Below, piece by piece: positions 7,250 to 15,299 of a DNA stretch of 41,827 nucleotides. The notes under the pieces were generated by a model. That model was given only the letters and a program-made list of their open reading frames with translations, had not been told where the DNA came from and ran no database searches. The translations under genes were made by a program, and so were the position numbers. The first letter of the stretch is position 1. The number at the start of each line of letters is the position of its first letter. The stretch comes from an uncultured Bacteroidales bacterium (GTDB taxonomy: Bacteria > Bacteroidota > Bacteroidia > Bacteroidales > WCHB1-69), in contig CAJOFD010000032.1 in the NCBI GenBank assembly GCA_905233585.1, positions 1 to 41,827 on the forward strand. The letters are read 5' to 3'.

Positions 7250-7930
7250 ATGAAAAAAGCATTATTTATTCTGTTGGTTGGAGTGATGATGGTTGCTTGC
7301 AACCAATCAAACAAAAGCAACTTAAACAACAAAGAGAGTATGAAACAGACAACAATCAATGAAGTAGTTGGTAGAAAGAACTTCGGTACACATCATGCTT
7401 TGGTGACCATACCTCAACCCTGCGTAATGATTGCAACATGGGACGAAAACAAGAATCCTGATGTGATGATGGCGGCATGGGCAGGACAGATTGATTATAC
7501 GCGGATAGCCATTAGTCTGTCCAAGCATAAAACGACGGATAACATAGCACTCACAGGTGCGTTTACCATTAGTTTTGCAGATGAGCGTACGGTGACAGAA
7601 AGCGATTATTTCGGTATCGTGAGCGGTAATGATGTGCCGGACAAGGTGGAACGTGCTGGCTTTACAATTACTCCTTCACCAAATGTAGATGCACCTATTA
7701 TTAATGAGTATCCCTTGACACTGGAGTGTAAGGTGGTTCGTTTTGAAGATGGTCTGCTTATTGGTGAAGTAGTGAACATGAGTGCGGACGAAAGCATACT
7801 GACCGATGGCAAAGTGGACTTGGGCAAACTCAAACCCATCGTATTTGATGCTGCTGGCATGTGTTATCGTGGTTTGGGAGACGAAGTAGGCATGGCTTGG
7901 GGTAGTGGTAAAGAACTCATAACTGAATAA
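7250..7930 (+). CDS. Flavoredoxin/flavin reductase-like domain lipoprotein
   Basis: 226 residues. The ATG at 7250 gives a lipoprotein signal (MKKALFILLVGVMMVAC), so the protein should be envelope-anchored. The remainder is a flavin reductase-like (RutF/flavoredoxin) domain: GRKNFGTHHALVTIPQPCVMIATWDENKNPDVMMAAWAG at the N-terminus, then ISLSKHKTTDNI and FTISFADE, which form the FMN-binding split barrel. Family members bind FMN and pass electrons to or from partner proteins. An exported, lipid-anchored member is less usual, and it heads an operon with a membrane polyferredoxin and a Tat-exported Fe-S reductase, which suggests an extracytoplasmic electron chain. Expression is probably under the AraC-type regulator through the element just upstream. 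Confidence 0.85.
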   Translation: MKKALFILLVGVMMVACNQSNKSNLNNKESMKQTTINEVVGRKNFGTHHALVTIPQPCVMIATWDENKNPDVMMAAWAGQIDYTRIAISLSKHKTTDNIALTGAFTISFADERTVTESDYFGIVSGNDVPDKVERAGFTITPSPNVDAPIINEYPLTLECKVVRFEDGLLIGEVVNMSADESILTDGKVDLGKLKPIVFDAAGMCYRGLGDEVGMAWGSGKELITE

Positions 7931-7933
7931 ATT

Positions 7934-8458
7934 ATGAAGGGGTTGATTTTAATCATCATAACGTGTTTGACATTGACGGCATGCATGCATGAAGAAAGTA
8001 AGAAGTTTGGCGATGGGCGTCAAGAGACAAGAGTAGAACAAACCGTATCGCAAGGCGAGGCCCTGCTGAATATGCTGAATGCCAACAATCAGTCGTTGGT
8101 GGTGCTTAATAACGACAGCCTTTCTTACTACAATGGTCGTGGCGTGTTGGATCTGTTGCAGTTGCTGAATGAGGATTCCGACCGTTTGAACGGCGCTATT
8201 GTGGCGGACAAAATGGTTGGCAAAGCGGCAGCGACACTCATGGTTGCCGCCAAAGTGCGGGAGGTGCATACGAACCTTATCTGCACGTCCGCTTTGGAGG
8301 CGTTTCGGACTGCCGGCATACCCGTGTCTTACACCGAAGAAGTGCCGCAGATATTGAACCGTGACCGTTCCGGCCAGTGCCCCATCGATGCCCTGCTGAA
8401 CGAAGCGGAATCAGTGGAAGAATGTGTTACTATTCTCAACGAAAAATTTCAAAAATAA
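7934..8458 (+). CDS. DUF1893 domain lipoprotein
   Basis: 174 residues. The N-terminus MKGLILIIITCLTLTAC is a lipoprotein signal with lipobox LTAC. The mature part carries a DUF1893-type domain: SLVVLNNDSLSYYNGRGVLDLLQLL, then GAIVADKMVGKAAATLMV and a later ISRDRSGxCPID-like stretch (LNRDRSGQCPIDALL). The domain resembles the cytidine-deaminase-like fold of DUF1893, but in this family the reaction is unknown and cytosolic forms are commoner. It starts three bases after the flavoredoxin stop, so the two are coupled. Composition changes to GC-richer here. Confidence 0.75.
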   Translation: MKGLILIIITCLTLTACMHEESKKFGDGRQETRVEQTVSQGEALLNMLNANNQSLVVLNNDSLSYYNGRGVLDLLQLLNEDSDRLNGAIVADKMVGKAAATLMVAAKVREVHTNLICTSALEAFRTAGIPVSYTEEVPQILNRDRSGQCPIDALLNEAESVEECVTILNEKFQK

Positions 8459-8464
8459 AAAGTT

Positions 8465-9988
8465 ATGACGGCAAAGAAATCATTGTTGCACAACATCCGG
8501 TTGGTTTTGGCCCTTGTTTTGTTCATCCTCGTCAACCTGCTCTTTCTGGGCGTGGGCTGGGGCGTGACGAGACATATCGCCTGGGCGGCTAAAATACAGT
8601 TTCTGCCTGCACTGCTGGCACTTGATTTTGGCGTACTTGCCGTGCTGATTATCCTGACATTGCTATTCGGAAGACTCTATTGCAGCATAATCTGTCCTTT
8701 GGGCGTGATGCAGGATGTGTTCGGATGGCTTGGAAAAAAAGCGAAAAAGAACCGTTACAGTTATTCTCCTGAAAAGAAATGGCTGCGATACGGTGCGTTC
8801 ATTGTGTTTGCACTATGCTTGATTATCGGCTTTGTGCCGGTGACTACACTGCTGGCACCCTATTCGGCTTACGGCAGGATTGTAAATTCGCTGTTCCGCC
8901 CGCTGTACGACCTATTGAACAACGGGTTGGCGGCCATAGAAAGCCATTACCAAAGCTATATGTTCAGCGAGGTGCAATTGTGGATGCGCAGCGTGACAAC
9001 CTTCGTGGTGGCACTGCTGACACTTGTTCTGCTAGGCGTGCTGGCGTGGCGAAACGGCCGCACCTATTGCAACACGATTTGTCCCGTGGGTACGATGCTC
9101 TCCTTCTTCTCACGTTTCTCGATATTTCGTATGCAGATTGACAAGTCGAAATGCAGGAACTGCTCGCTGTGCGAGAAGAACTGCAAGGCCTCGGCCATCG
9201 ATTTCAAGGCTGGTACCATCGATTATAGTCGTTGCGTAGCCTGCGGCGACTGTGCCGGCACGTGCCAGTTTGATGCCCTGCACTATCAGTTGGCAAAAAG
9301 GCCGTTTCACATAAAACAGATCGAAGACGGCTTATCTACAGGAAAACATGGTCATGAGCCTGATGCAGGTCGTCGTGCTTTTGTGACAGGCATGGCATTG
9401 GCCACTGGTTCAGCACTCATGGCCCAGACCAAAGTCAAAGTGGACGGTGGTTTGGCGGTGATTGAGGACAAGAAAACACCTTATCGCGAAACACCCGTTA
9501 CTCCGCCGGGATCCATCTCAAGTTACAACATGGAGCGGCATTGCACAGCATGTCAGTTGTGCGTGAGTGCCTGCCCGAACAATGTGCTGCGTCCGAGTAC
9601 CGACCCGATGCGCTTTATGCAGCCGGAGATGTCGTTCGAACGCGGTTACTGTCGACCTGAATGTACCCATTGCAGCCACGTGTGTCCGACAGGTGCCATC
9701 CGCAGGATAGACAGCGAGCAGAAGACTGCCATTCATATCGGTCACGCCGTGTGGATACGCAAGAACTGCATCCCGGTCGTTAACGGCGATAGTTGCGGGC
9801 TGTGCGCAAAGCATTGCCCGACATGGGCGATTGCGATGGAGAACCGCGATATCAACGGCCGCATCGTCAGTGTACCCGTGGTGGACGCTGAGAAATGTAT
9901 CGGTTGTGGCAAGTGCGAACACCTCTGTCCTGCACGCCCGTTCAGTGCCATCTATGTGGAAGGCAACAAAATGCATCATATCAATTGA
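8465..9988 (+). CDS. Membrane polyferredoxin (NapH/NosR-like) with six Cys clusters
   Basis: 507 residues. Four membrane helices (about 12-32, 45-68, 108-130, 178-195) carry two CxxxCP motifs (LYCSIICPLG, TYCNTICPVG) typical of NapH/CcoG-like proteins. Two 4Fe-4S motifs follow (Cys230/233/236/240 and 257/260/263/267). Residues 301-320 read GRRAFVTGMALATGSALMA, a twin-arginine-like segment with a hydrophobic stretch. After it come four more clusters (360/363/366/370, 396/400/403/407, 444/447/451 with another Cys, 478/481/484/488). It probably carries electrons across the membrane from quinol or a cytosolic donor to exported acceptors such as the Tat-exported reductase encoded 20 bases downstream. 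The arrangement looks like a NapH-type protein fused to a NapG-like, Tat-routed ferredoxin. The physiological partners are inferred. Confidence 0.88.
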   Translation: MTAKKSLLHNIRLVLALVLFILVNLLFLGVGWGVTRHIAWAAKIQFLPALLALDFGVLAVLIILTLLFGRLYCSIICPLGVMQDVFGWLGKKAKKNRYSYSPEKKWLRYGAFIVFALCLIIGFVPVTTLLAPYSAYGRIVNSLFRPLYDLLNNGLAAIESHYQSYMFSEVQLWMRSVTTFVVALLTLVLLGVLAWRNGRTYCNTICPVGTMLSFFSRFSIFRMQIDKSKCRNCSLCEKNCKASAIDFKAGTIDYSRCVACGDCAGTCQFDALHYQLAKRPFHIKQIEDGLSTGKHGHEPDAGRRAFVTGMALATGSALMAQTKVKVDGGLAVIEDKKTPYRETPVTPPGSISSYNMERHCTACQLCVSACPNNVLRPSTDPMRFMQPEMSFERGYCRPECTHCSHVCPTGAIRRIDSEQKTAIHIGHAVWIRKNCIPVVNGDSCGLCAKHCPTWAIAMENRDINGRIVSVPVVDAEKCIGCGKCEHLCPARPFSAIYVEGNKMHHIN

Positions 9989-10008
9989 AAATTTTAAGGT
10001 TTAGAGTT

Positions 10009-11415
10009 ATGGATAGAAGAGATTTTCTAAAACGTGGTGCGGCAGCAGTGGCCGGTACATCGGTATTGCTGAGTGCATGCAAAAGACTGCCAGGCGACTC
10101 CCCAAATGACCTCATTCGGGACAGTCAGACAGTAGGCGGAATGACCTGCCGTGTGAACCCAAACTCGGGCGACAAAGTGTCGTTGTTGGGTTTTGGCATG
10201 ATGCGCCTTCCTGTGGAGGCAGGGGGTACAGCACGTGAGAATCCGGATTCACCCATCGACCAGGAAGCGGTCAACGCAATGGTCGATTACGCGATGGAAC
10301 ACGGGGTCAATTATTTTGACACATCACCAGCCTATTGTCAAGGAATGTCGGAGCAGAGCACGGGCACTGCCCTATCCCGTTATCCCCGCAATTCGTATTA
10401 TATCGCCACCAAACTATCGAACTTCGCTCCAGACACTTGGCCGGCAAAAGAATCAAAAGCCATGTTCGAACGCTCGTTGCAGTATCTGAAGACCGATTAT
10501 GTTGATTACTTGCTCTTGCATGGCATTGGCATGGCTGGAGGTAACAAAGACGGCATGGCTGCCTTCTATGCACGGTATATGGACAACGGCATTCTTGACT
10601 GGCTGGTGGAACAGAAACGCAAGGGACGCATACGCAACCTCGGGTTCTCCTATCACGGCGATGTAAAGGTGTTTGACATGTTATTGCAATGGCACGATGA
10701 AGGTCGCTACCATTGGGATTTCGTGCAGGTTGAGCTCAATTATCTTGATTGGAATTATGCTGATGAAATCAATTCACGCAATACGGATGCGGTCTATCTG
10801 TATGAGGAACTTCACAAACGCGGCATTCCTGCGGTCATCATGGAACCGCTGTTAGGCGGTCGTCTGGCCACTCAACCCGACAGCGTTGTGCGGCAGCTGC
10901 ACAAACGTAATCCTGAATATTCGCCTGCCGCTTGGGCGTTTCGCTTTGCCGGCACACCCGAAGGAGTGCTGTGCGTGCTGAGCGGCATGACCTATATGGA
11001 ACATCTGCAGGAAAACGTCGCCACATATTCGCCTCTGCGAGCGTTAAACGATGACGAATGGGATTTCCTGCTGCGCCTGGCGCACGACATATATGAACTG
11101 AAAGCCATTCCCTGCACGGCGTGCAACTATTGCATGCCATGCCCGTACGGTTTGAACATACCGCAGATATTCTCATATTACAACGCGTGCATCGCCGACG
11201 GACTGCTGCCGGACATGGAGGCACGGGGCGACAAGGAGTTTATACGGCAGCGGCGTGCATTTCTCGTGGGCTATGACCGTACAGTGCCCGGCTTGAGGCA
11301 AGCGGCGCATTGTATTGGCTGCAATCATTGTGTATCGCATTGCCCGCAGCGCATACAGATACCCGAAGAGATGAACCGCATAGATAATCTTGTAGAACAA
11401 CTAAAACAACTATAA
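10009..11415 (+). CDS. Tat-exported aldo/keto reductase with two C-terminal 4Fe-4S motifs
   Basis: 468 residues. The ATG at 10009 gives the Tat signal DRRDFLKRG followed by a hydrophobic run and a lipobox-like LLSAC (Cys24), so it may be a Tat lipoprotein. An AKR barrel follows with the tetrad Asp104 (NYFDTSPAYC), Tyr109, Lys135 (IATKLS) and His171 (LLLHGIG). Near the C-terminus lie CTACNYCMPCP (369/372/375/378) and CIGCNHCVSHCP (435/438/441/445), each a 4Fe-4S motif. AKRs with such ferredoxin-like tails form a known bacterial group with poorly known substrates. It is encoded directly before tatA and tatC, and after a membrane polyferredoxin, its likely electron partner. Longer upstream starts read through the preceding gene and are rejected. 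Confidence 0.9.
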   Translation: MDRRDFLKRGAAAVAGTSVLLSACKRLPGDSPNDLIRDSQTVGGMTCRVNPNSGDKVSLLGFGMMRLPVEAGGTARENPDSPIDQEAVNAMVDYAMEHGVNYFDTSPAYCQGMSEQSTGTALSRYPRNSYYIATKLSNFAPDTWPAKESKAMFERSLQYLKTDYVDYLLLHGIGMAGGNKDGMAAFYARYMDNGILDWLVEQKRKGRIRNLGFSYHGDVKVFDMLLQWHDEGRYHWDFVQVELNYLDWNYADEINSRNTDAVYLYEELHKRGIPAVIMEPLLGGRLATQPDSVVRQLHKRNPEYSPAAWAFRFAGTPEGVLCVLSGMTYMEHLQENVATYSPLRALNDDEWDFLLRLAHDIYELKAIPCTACNYCMPCPYGLNIPQIFSYYNACIADGLLPDMEARGDKEFIRQRRAFLVGYDRTVPGLRQAAHCIGCNHCVSHCPQRIQIPEEMNRIDNLVEQLKQL

Positions 11416-11418
11416 ATT

Positions 11419-11613
11419 ATGCACATTGGATTTACTGAAATTATCATTATTGCCCTCATTATTTTGCTACTTTTCGGTGGCAAGAAGATTCCTGAACTAA
11501 TGCGTGGTTTGGGTAAGGGTGTTAAGTCGTTCAAGGACGGCGTCAACGGCATTGAAGACGAAGGAAAGAACGAGAAAGTCAAGGAAGAAAAGAAAGAAGA
11601 ACAGACCAAGTGA
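11419..11613 (+). CDS. tatA: Twin-arginine translocase subunit TatA
   Basis: 64 residues: one N-terminal membrane helix (HIGFTEIIIIALIILLLFGG), the FGGKKIPELMRGLGKGVKSFKDG hinge and amphipathic helix, and a short charged tail. This is the normal TatA/E layout. It forms the pore component of the Tat pathway for folded, often cofactor-bearing proteins. The gene lies three bases after the Fe-S aldo/keto reductase and overlaps tatC by four bases. No separate tatB is seen, as in many minimal TatAC systems. Confidence 0.93.
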   Translation: MHIGFTEIIIIALIILLLFGGKKIPELMRGLGKGVKSFKDGVNGIEDEGKNEKVKEEKKEEQTK

Positions 11614-12380
11614 ACCGTTCTTTTTGGGAACATTTAGATGAACTGCGTGGGGTGATTATACGCTGTGCAGTGGTGTGGTCGGTATGTGCAGTAGTAATGT
11701 TCTGTATGCGAGACTATCTTTTTGATTTTCTCTTTGCACCCTCACAGAATGATTTTGTCTTGTACCGTCTGCTTAACTATCTGGCGGAGACGACAGGTTA
11801 CAAAGCCTTTTCTGTAGCTCCGTTCGCCCCGCAGTTCATCAACACTCAATTGTCTGCACAGTTCACCATTCATTTAGAGGTGGCGGCTGTAGCTGGATTG
11901 GTGATAGCATTTCCTTTCCTGTTATGGCAGTTATATGGTTTTGTAGCACCTGCTCTTTATCCGGACGAGAAACGTACTGCAGGGAGAATTATCGGTTCAG
12001 GTACACTCCTCTTCTTTATAGGTGTGGCACTTAATTATTTGATTATATTTCCATTCGCCTTTCGCTTTCTAAGCACCTATCAGGTACAGTCACAGGTGAT
12101 TAACCAAATTGCACTCGGTTCGTATATCTCCACCTTGCTCATTCTTTCATTGGTCATGGGTGTGCTTTTTGAGATGCCGTTGGTGGCATGGGCACTTGCA
12201 AAAGCCAAACTGCTTCATGCTGGTACGCTGCGTAAGTATCGTAGGCATGCCTTGGTCATTCTGATGATACTTGCGGCTGTTATCACTCCTACTGGAGATG
12301 CAGTCACACTTCTATTGGTAACATTTCCTTTATACGTTTTATATGAAATGTCTATCTTTATTATTCGCCGGACTCATTAG
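11610..12380 (+). CDS. tatC: Twin-arginine translocase subunit TatC
   Basis: 256 residues with the six-helix TatC pattern. The N-terminal SFWEHLDELRGVIIRC carries the conserved FxxHLxELR signal-binding motif. AFPFLLWQLYGFVAPALYPDEKR and VLFEMPLVAWALAKAKLL are conserved core helices, and MILAAVITPTGDAVTLLLVTFPLYVLYE is the C-terminal region. It starts at GTG (11610) and overlaps the tatA stop (GTGA). TatC recognises twin-arginine signals, and its gene follows a gene with a clear Tat signal, so this copy may serve mainly the local redox proteins. Its 3' end overlaps the TonB receptor gene by 38 bases. Confidence 0.93.
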   Translation: MNRSFWEHLDELRGVIIRCAVVWSVCAVVMFCMRDYLFDFLFAPSQNDFVLYRLLNYLAETTGYKAFSVAPFAPQFINTQLSAQFTIHLEVAAVAGLVIAFPFLLWQLYGFVAPALYPDEKRTAGRIIGSGTLLFFIGVALNYLIIFPFAFRFLSTYQVQSQVINQIALGSYISTLLILSLVMGVLFEMPLVAWALAKAKLLHAGTLRKYRRHALVILMILAAVITPTGDAVTLLLVTFPLYVLYEMSIFIIRRTH

Positions 12381-14214
12381 CTTGAGCACTTTGGTAGTTG
12401 AGGCACAGGATAGCCTTCGTACGATTGAACTGCAAGAAGTTGTTACCACTGGTACACGTTCTGAGGATAATCCGAGATTGCTACCTATGACAGTTAGTGT
12501 CATCAAGCAGACACAACTAGAAGAACGGAACGAGATTAATATTCTGCCAACACTTACGTCTGAAGTACCAGGGTTGTTTGTTACACAACGTGGAGTACTC
12601 GGTTATGGCGTGAGTACAGGCGGTTCAGGTGGTATAAAAATGCGAGGTATTGGTGGTACACCCAATACAGGTATGTTGGTACTCATTGACGGAATGCCGC
12701 AATACGCAGGTCTCTACGGACATCCAATTGCCGATAATTACCAGACGATGCTTGCCGAACGTGTTGAAGTAATTCGCGGTCCCGCCTCTCTCTTCTATGG
12801 TTCCAATGCAATGGGTGGTGTTATCAACATTGTTACTCGTCAGCCCAAGAATGACACCATTCTGACCGATGTTCATGCACAAGGCGGTTCGTATTACACT
12901 CTTGAGACTGGTATTTCCAACCAATTTCGCAAAGGGGGCTATAGTCAAGCGATAGGCCTTAACTATAGTCGTACGAACGGACATCGCAACAATATGGGTT
13001 TTGATGAGTACAACGGTTTTGCTCGCTTGGGCTATGAAATGAGCAATCACTGGAGTATAGGTGCGATGGGCAATGTTGCGTATTTCAATTCGCAAAACCC
13101 GGGTACTGTAGATGTGCCGCTCTTGGACAATATTATGCATATTCTGCGTGGAACGGCTTCTCTTTCCATTGCAAACCACTATAATAAGACATCTGGCGCG
13201 ATACGACTTTACTACAATGGTGGACATCATCTTATCAATGAAGGGTACGTCAAAGGTGGTATACCGCAGACAAAACTCTATCATCACACTGATTTTATGG
13301 CAGGTATGTCTCTCTATCAGACAGTTGCTTTCTTCCGAGGCAACCACACGACTTTCGGTTTCGACTACCAGTATTTTGGCGGTCATGCATGGAATGCTGC
13401 TATAACCGATGGTACCACGACCGATATCATCCGTAAAGTGCAGAATGAATTAGCAGGTTACGTGGACTTTCGTCAGAGAGTGGTGTCTTGGTTTGCTCTT
13501 GATGTAGGTATTCGTTTCGACTGGCATAGTCAGAGCGGTATTAACTATATTCCACAAGGCGGTTTGTCGTTCCTACTGCCACACGATGCTGAACTCAAAG
13601 CACTCGTCAGTCGCGGTTTCCGCAGTCCTACTATACGCGAATTGTACATGTATGTCCCTGCTAATGTCAATCTTAACGCCGAGAGCCTATGGAACTACGA
13701 AATAAGTTATAGTCAGCACCTGCTTAACAATCGAGTGCGATTAGGAGTAAATATCTTCTATCTGCACGCTATGGATATGATTTCTACGCAGATTGTAGAC
13801 GGTAGACCTCGCAATATGAATACGGGCGAGATGCGTAATTGTGGAATGGAGGCGGAAGTGGTATTTAATATCATTAAAGGTTTGTGGCTCAATGCTAATT
13901 ACAGTTATTTGCACATGTCCAACCCGCAACTGGGTGCTCCAGAACACAAACTAAATATAGCCCTTCGCTATCATCACTCCTACTTCCGTGTAGGGACGGA
14001 CATACAATATATACATGGTTTGTACTTAGCAATAGATGTTACGCCTGAGAAGGAGAACTACGTCCTATGGAATATCAACGCTTCGTGTCGTCTTTGGCGA
14101 GGACTATGGGCGAACATCAAAGTTGATAACCTCCTCGGTCATGAATATGAAATTAACAAAGGTTTCCCTATGCCGCGCACTACTATTCTCGCTGGTTTTA
14201 ATTGGACATTTTGA
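12343..14214 (+). CDS. TonB-dependent outer-membrane receptor
   Basis: 623 residues. The ATG at 12343 opens a Sec signal (MKCLSLLFAGLISLSTLVVEAQ). It is followed by a TonB-box-like IELQEVVTTGTR, a plug domain (MRGIGGTPNTGMLVLIDGMPQ, then RVEVIRGPASLFYGSNAMGGVINIVTR) and a beta-barrel ending in the terminal aromatic TILAGFNWTF. Length is typical of FepA/CirA-like siderophore or metal-complex receptors rather than of SusC (about 1000 residues), and no SusD partner follows. Starting 38 bases inside tatC, it is coupled to the Tat operon. A metal or cofactor supply role for the Fe-S proteins is possible but inferred. Confidence 0.92.
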   Translation: MKCLSLLFAGLISLSTLVVEAQDSLRTIELQEVVTTGTRSEDNPRLLPMTVSVIKQTQLEERNEINILPTLTSEVPGLFVTQRGVLGYGVSTGGSGGIKMRGIGGTPNTGMLVLIDGMPQYAGLYGHPIADNYQTMLAERVEVIRGPASLFYGSNAMGGVINIVTRQPKNDTILTDVHAQGGSYYTLETGISNQFRKGGYSQAIGLNYSRTNGHRNNMGFDEYNGFARLGYEMSNHWSIGAMGNVAYFNSQNPGTVDVPLLDNIMHILRGTASLSIANHYNKTSGAIRLYYNGGHHLINEGYVKGGIPQTKLYHHTDFMAGMSLYQTVAFFRGNHTTFGFDYQYFGGHAWNAAITDGTTTDIIRKVQNELAGYVDFRQRVVSWFALDVGIRFDWHSQSGINYIPQGGLSFLLPHDAELKALVSRGFRSPTIRELYMYVPANVNLNAESLWNYEISYSQHLLNNRVRLGVNIFYLHAMDMISTQIVDGRPRNMNTGEMRNCGMEAEVVFNIIKGLWLNANYSYLHMSNPQLGAPEHKLNIALRYHHSYFRVGTDIQYIHGLYLAIDVTPEKENYVLWNINASCRLWRGLWANIKVDNLLGHEYEINKGFPMPRTTILAGFNWTF

Positions 14215-14233
14215 AAATAATGACACGTAATTT

Positions 14234-14296
14234 GTGAAAAAAATTCCGTATTTTTAATTTGAAAATATATCAAAAAAAGCAGTATTTTTGTATTTA
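14234..14296 (+). promoter_or_regulatory. AraC-type promoter element, copy 2 (aldo/keto reductase operon)
   Basis: The block aligns with 7163-7220 with only scattered mismatches. It contains a -33-like TTTG (14258-14261), then 21 bases, then the -7 box TATTTTTG (14283-14290). Because conservation extends well upstream of the -7 box, a common activator is likely; the AraC-type protein of 6296-7093 is the obvious candidate. Confidence 0.65.
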
Positions 14297-14311
14297 ATAT
14301 AATATGATATT

Positions 14312-14423
14312 ATGAAAGTTCAATAGACAACCATTCGATTTGGCATGCATAGGTGATATTCTGCAACAACTTTCTTTCGCTTGGCAAGATATTAATAAAC
14401 GAAGATATTATGATAAACAATAA
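14312..14423 (+). other. Decayed coding remnant or leader between promoter and aldo/keto reductase gene
   Basis: A short ATG frame at 14312 stops after four codons (MKVQ). An adjacent frame encodes about 30 protein-like residues, including PFDLACIGDILQQLSFAWQD, and ends at a TAA (14421-14423). The pattern looks like the two ends of a shortened gene joined out of frame. Because it directly follows the regulated promoter, an original first gene of the operon may have been lost here. A leader function is possible but unsupported. Confidence 0.4.
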
Positions 14424-14440
14424 CATATAAAACAACAATT

Positions 14441-15286
14441 ATGCAAACTATTCAACTTTATAATGGCATTCAGATGCCACTTTTGGGCTACGGAGTATTT
14501 CAAGTAAATCCACAGGAATGTGAACGATGTGTAAGCGATGCTCTCTCGGTAGGTTATCGTCTTATAGATACGGCTCAGGCATACGCTAACGAAGAAGGTG
14601 TAGGGGCGGCAGTAAAAAAATCGGGAATAAAACGCGAAGATGTTTTTCTTGTAACAAAAGTCTGGATTAGTAATTCGGGAGAGGATAAAGCCACTAAATC
14701 TATAGATGAAAGTCTGAAAAAATTGCAATCGGAATATATAGATTTATTATTAATTCATCAAGCGTACGGAGATGTTTTCGGTACGTGGCGGGCAATGGAG
14801 AACGCTTATAGAGAAGGCAAAGTTCGTGCCATAGGTATATCTAATTTTCAAGAAGCAAGATTTTTTGATTTTCAACACTATGTTGATATAAAACCGATGG
14901 TTAACCAGTTACAGTGCAACGCTATGATTCAGCAACGTGGTATTGAACCTTTGCTCAATGATAAAAATTGTCGTATGATGGCATGGGGACCGCTTGGAGG
15001 ACAAGGTGTTGATGGTATTATAAAGAGTGAATTTTTGTGCGGTATTGGTGAAAAATACGGGAAAACGGCTTCACAAGTGGCACTTCGTTGGCTTACTCAA
15101 CGGGGTATCGTTGCTATTCCCAAATCAACTCATAAAGAGCGTATGGAACAAAATTTTAATATTTTCGATTTTATGCTCACCGATAGCGAAATGCAACAGA
15201 TCGCAGCAATGAATCAACACGATAGCGGCACAATCAATTTCGCAGATGTGAATTTTGTTAAATACTTGATTGAAACATACGGATAA
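14441..15286 (+). CDS. Aldo/keto reductase, DkgA-like (AKR5 type)
   Basis: 281 residues, a complete AKR barrel. The tetrad is Asp43 and Tyr48 (YRLIDTAQAYANE), Lys73 (LVTKVW) and His106 (LLIHQAY). GKVRAIGISNF and the C-terminal IPKSTHKERMEQN, which holds the NADPH phosphate-binding residues, are also present. There is no signal peptide, so the protein is cytosolic. Close family members reduce 2,5-diketogluconate, methylglyoxal and other small aldehydes with NADPH. A YqhD-like dehydrogenase starts 13 bases after it, and both lie behind an AraC-linked promoter, as for E. coli dkgA and yqhD. An aldehyde-detoxifying role is inferred from this. Confidence 0.9.
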   Translation: MQTIQLYNGIQMPLLGYGVFQVNPQECERCVSDALSVGYRLIDTAQAYANEEGVGAAVKKSGIKREDVFLVTKVWISNSGEDKATKSIDESLKKLQSEYIDLLLIHQAYGDVFGTWRAMENAYREGKVRAIGISNFQEARFFDFQHYVDIKPMVNQLQCNAMIQQRGIEPLLNDKNCRMMAWGPLGGQGVDGIIKSEFLCGIGEKYGKTASQVALRWLTQRGIVAIPKSTHKERMEQNFNIFDFMLTDSEMQQIAAMNQHDSGTINFADVNFVKYLIETYG

Positions 15287-15299
15287 AAAATAAAATATT

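Noticed and set aside
12625..13386. 253-residue minus-strand frame opposite the TonB receptor
   Set aside because: Shadow of the conserved plug and barrel coding region; no promoter or ribosome site on the minus strand.
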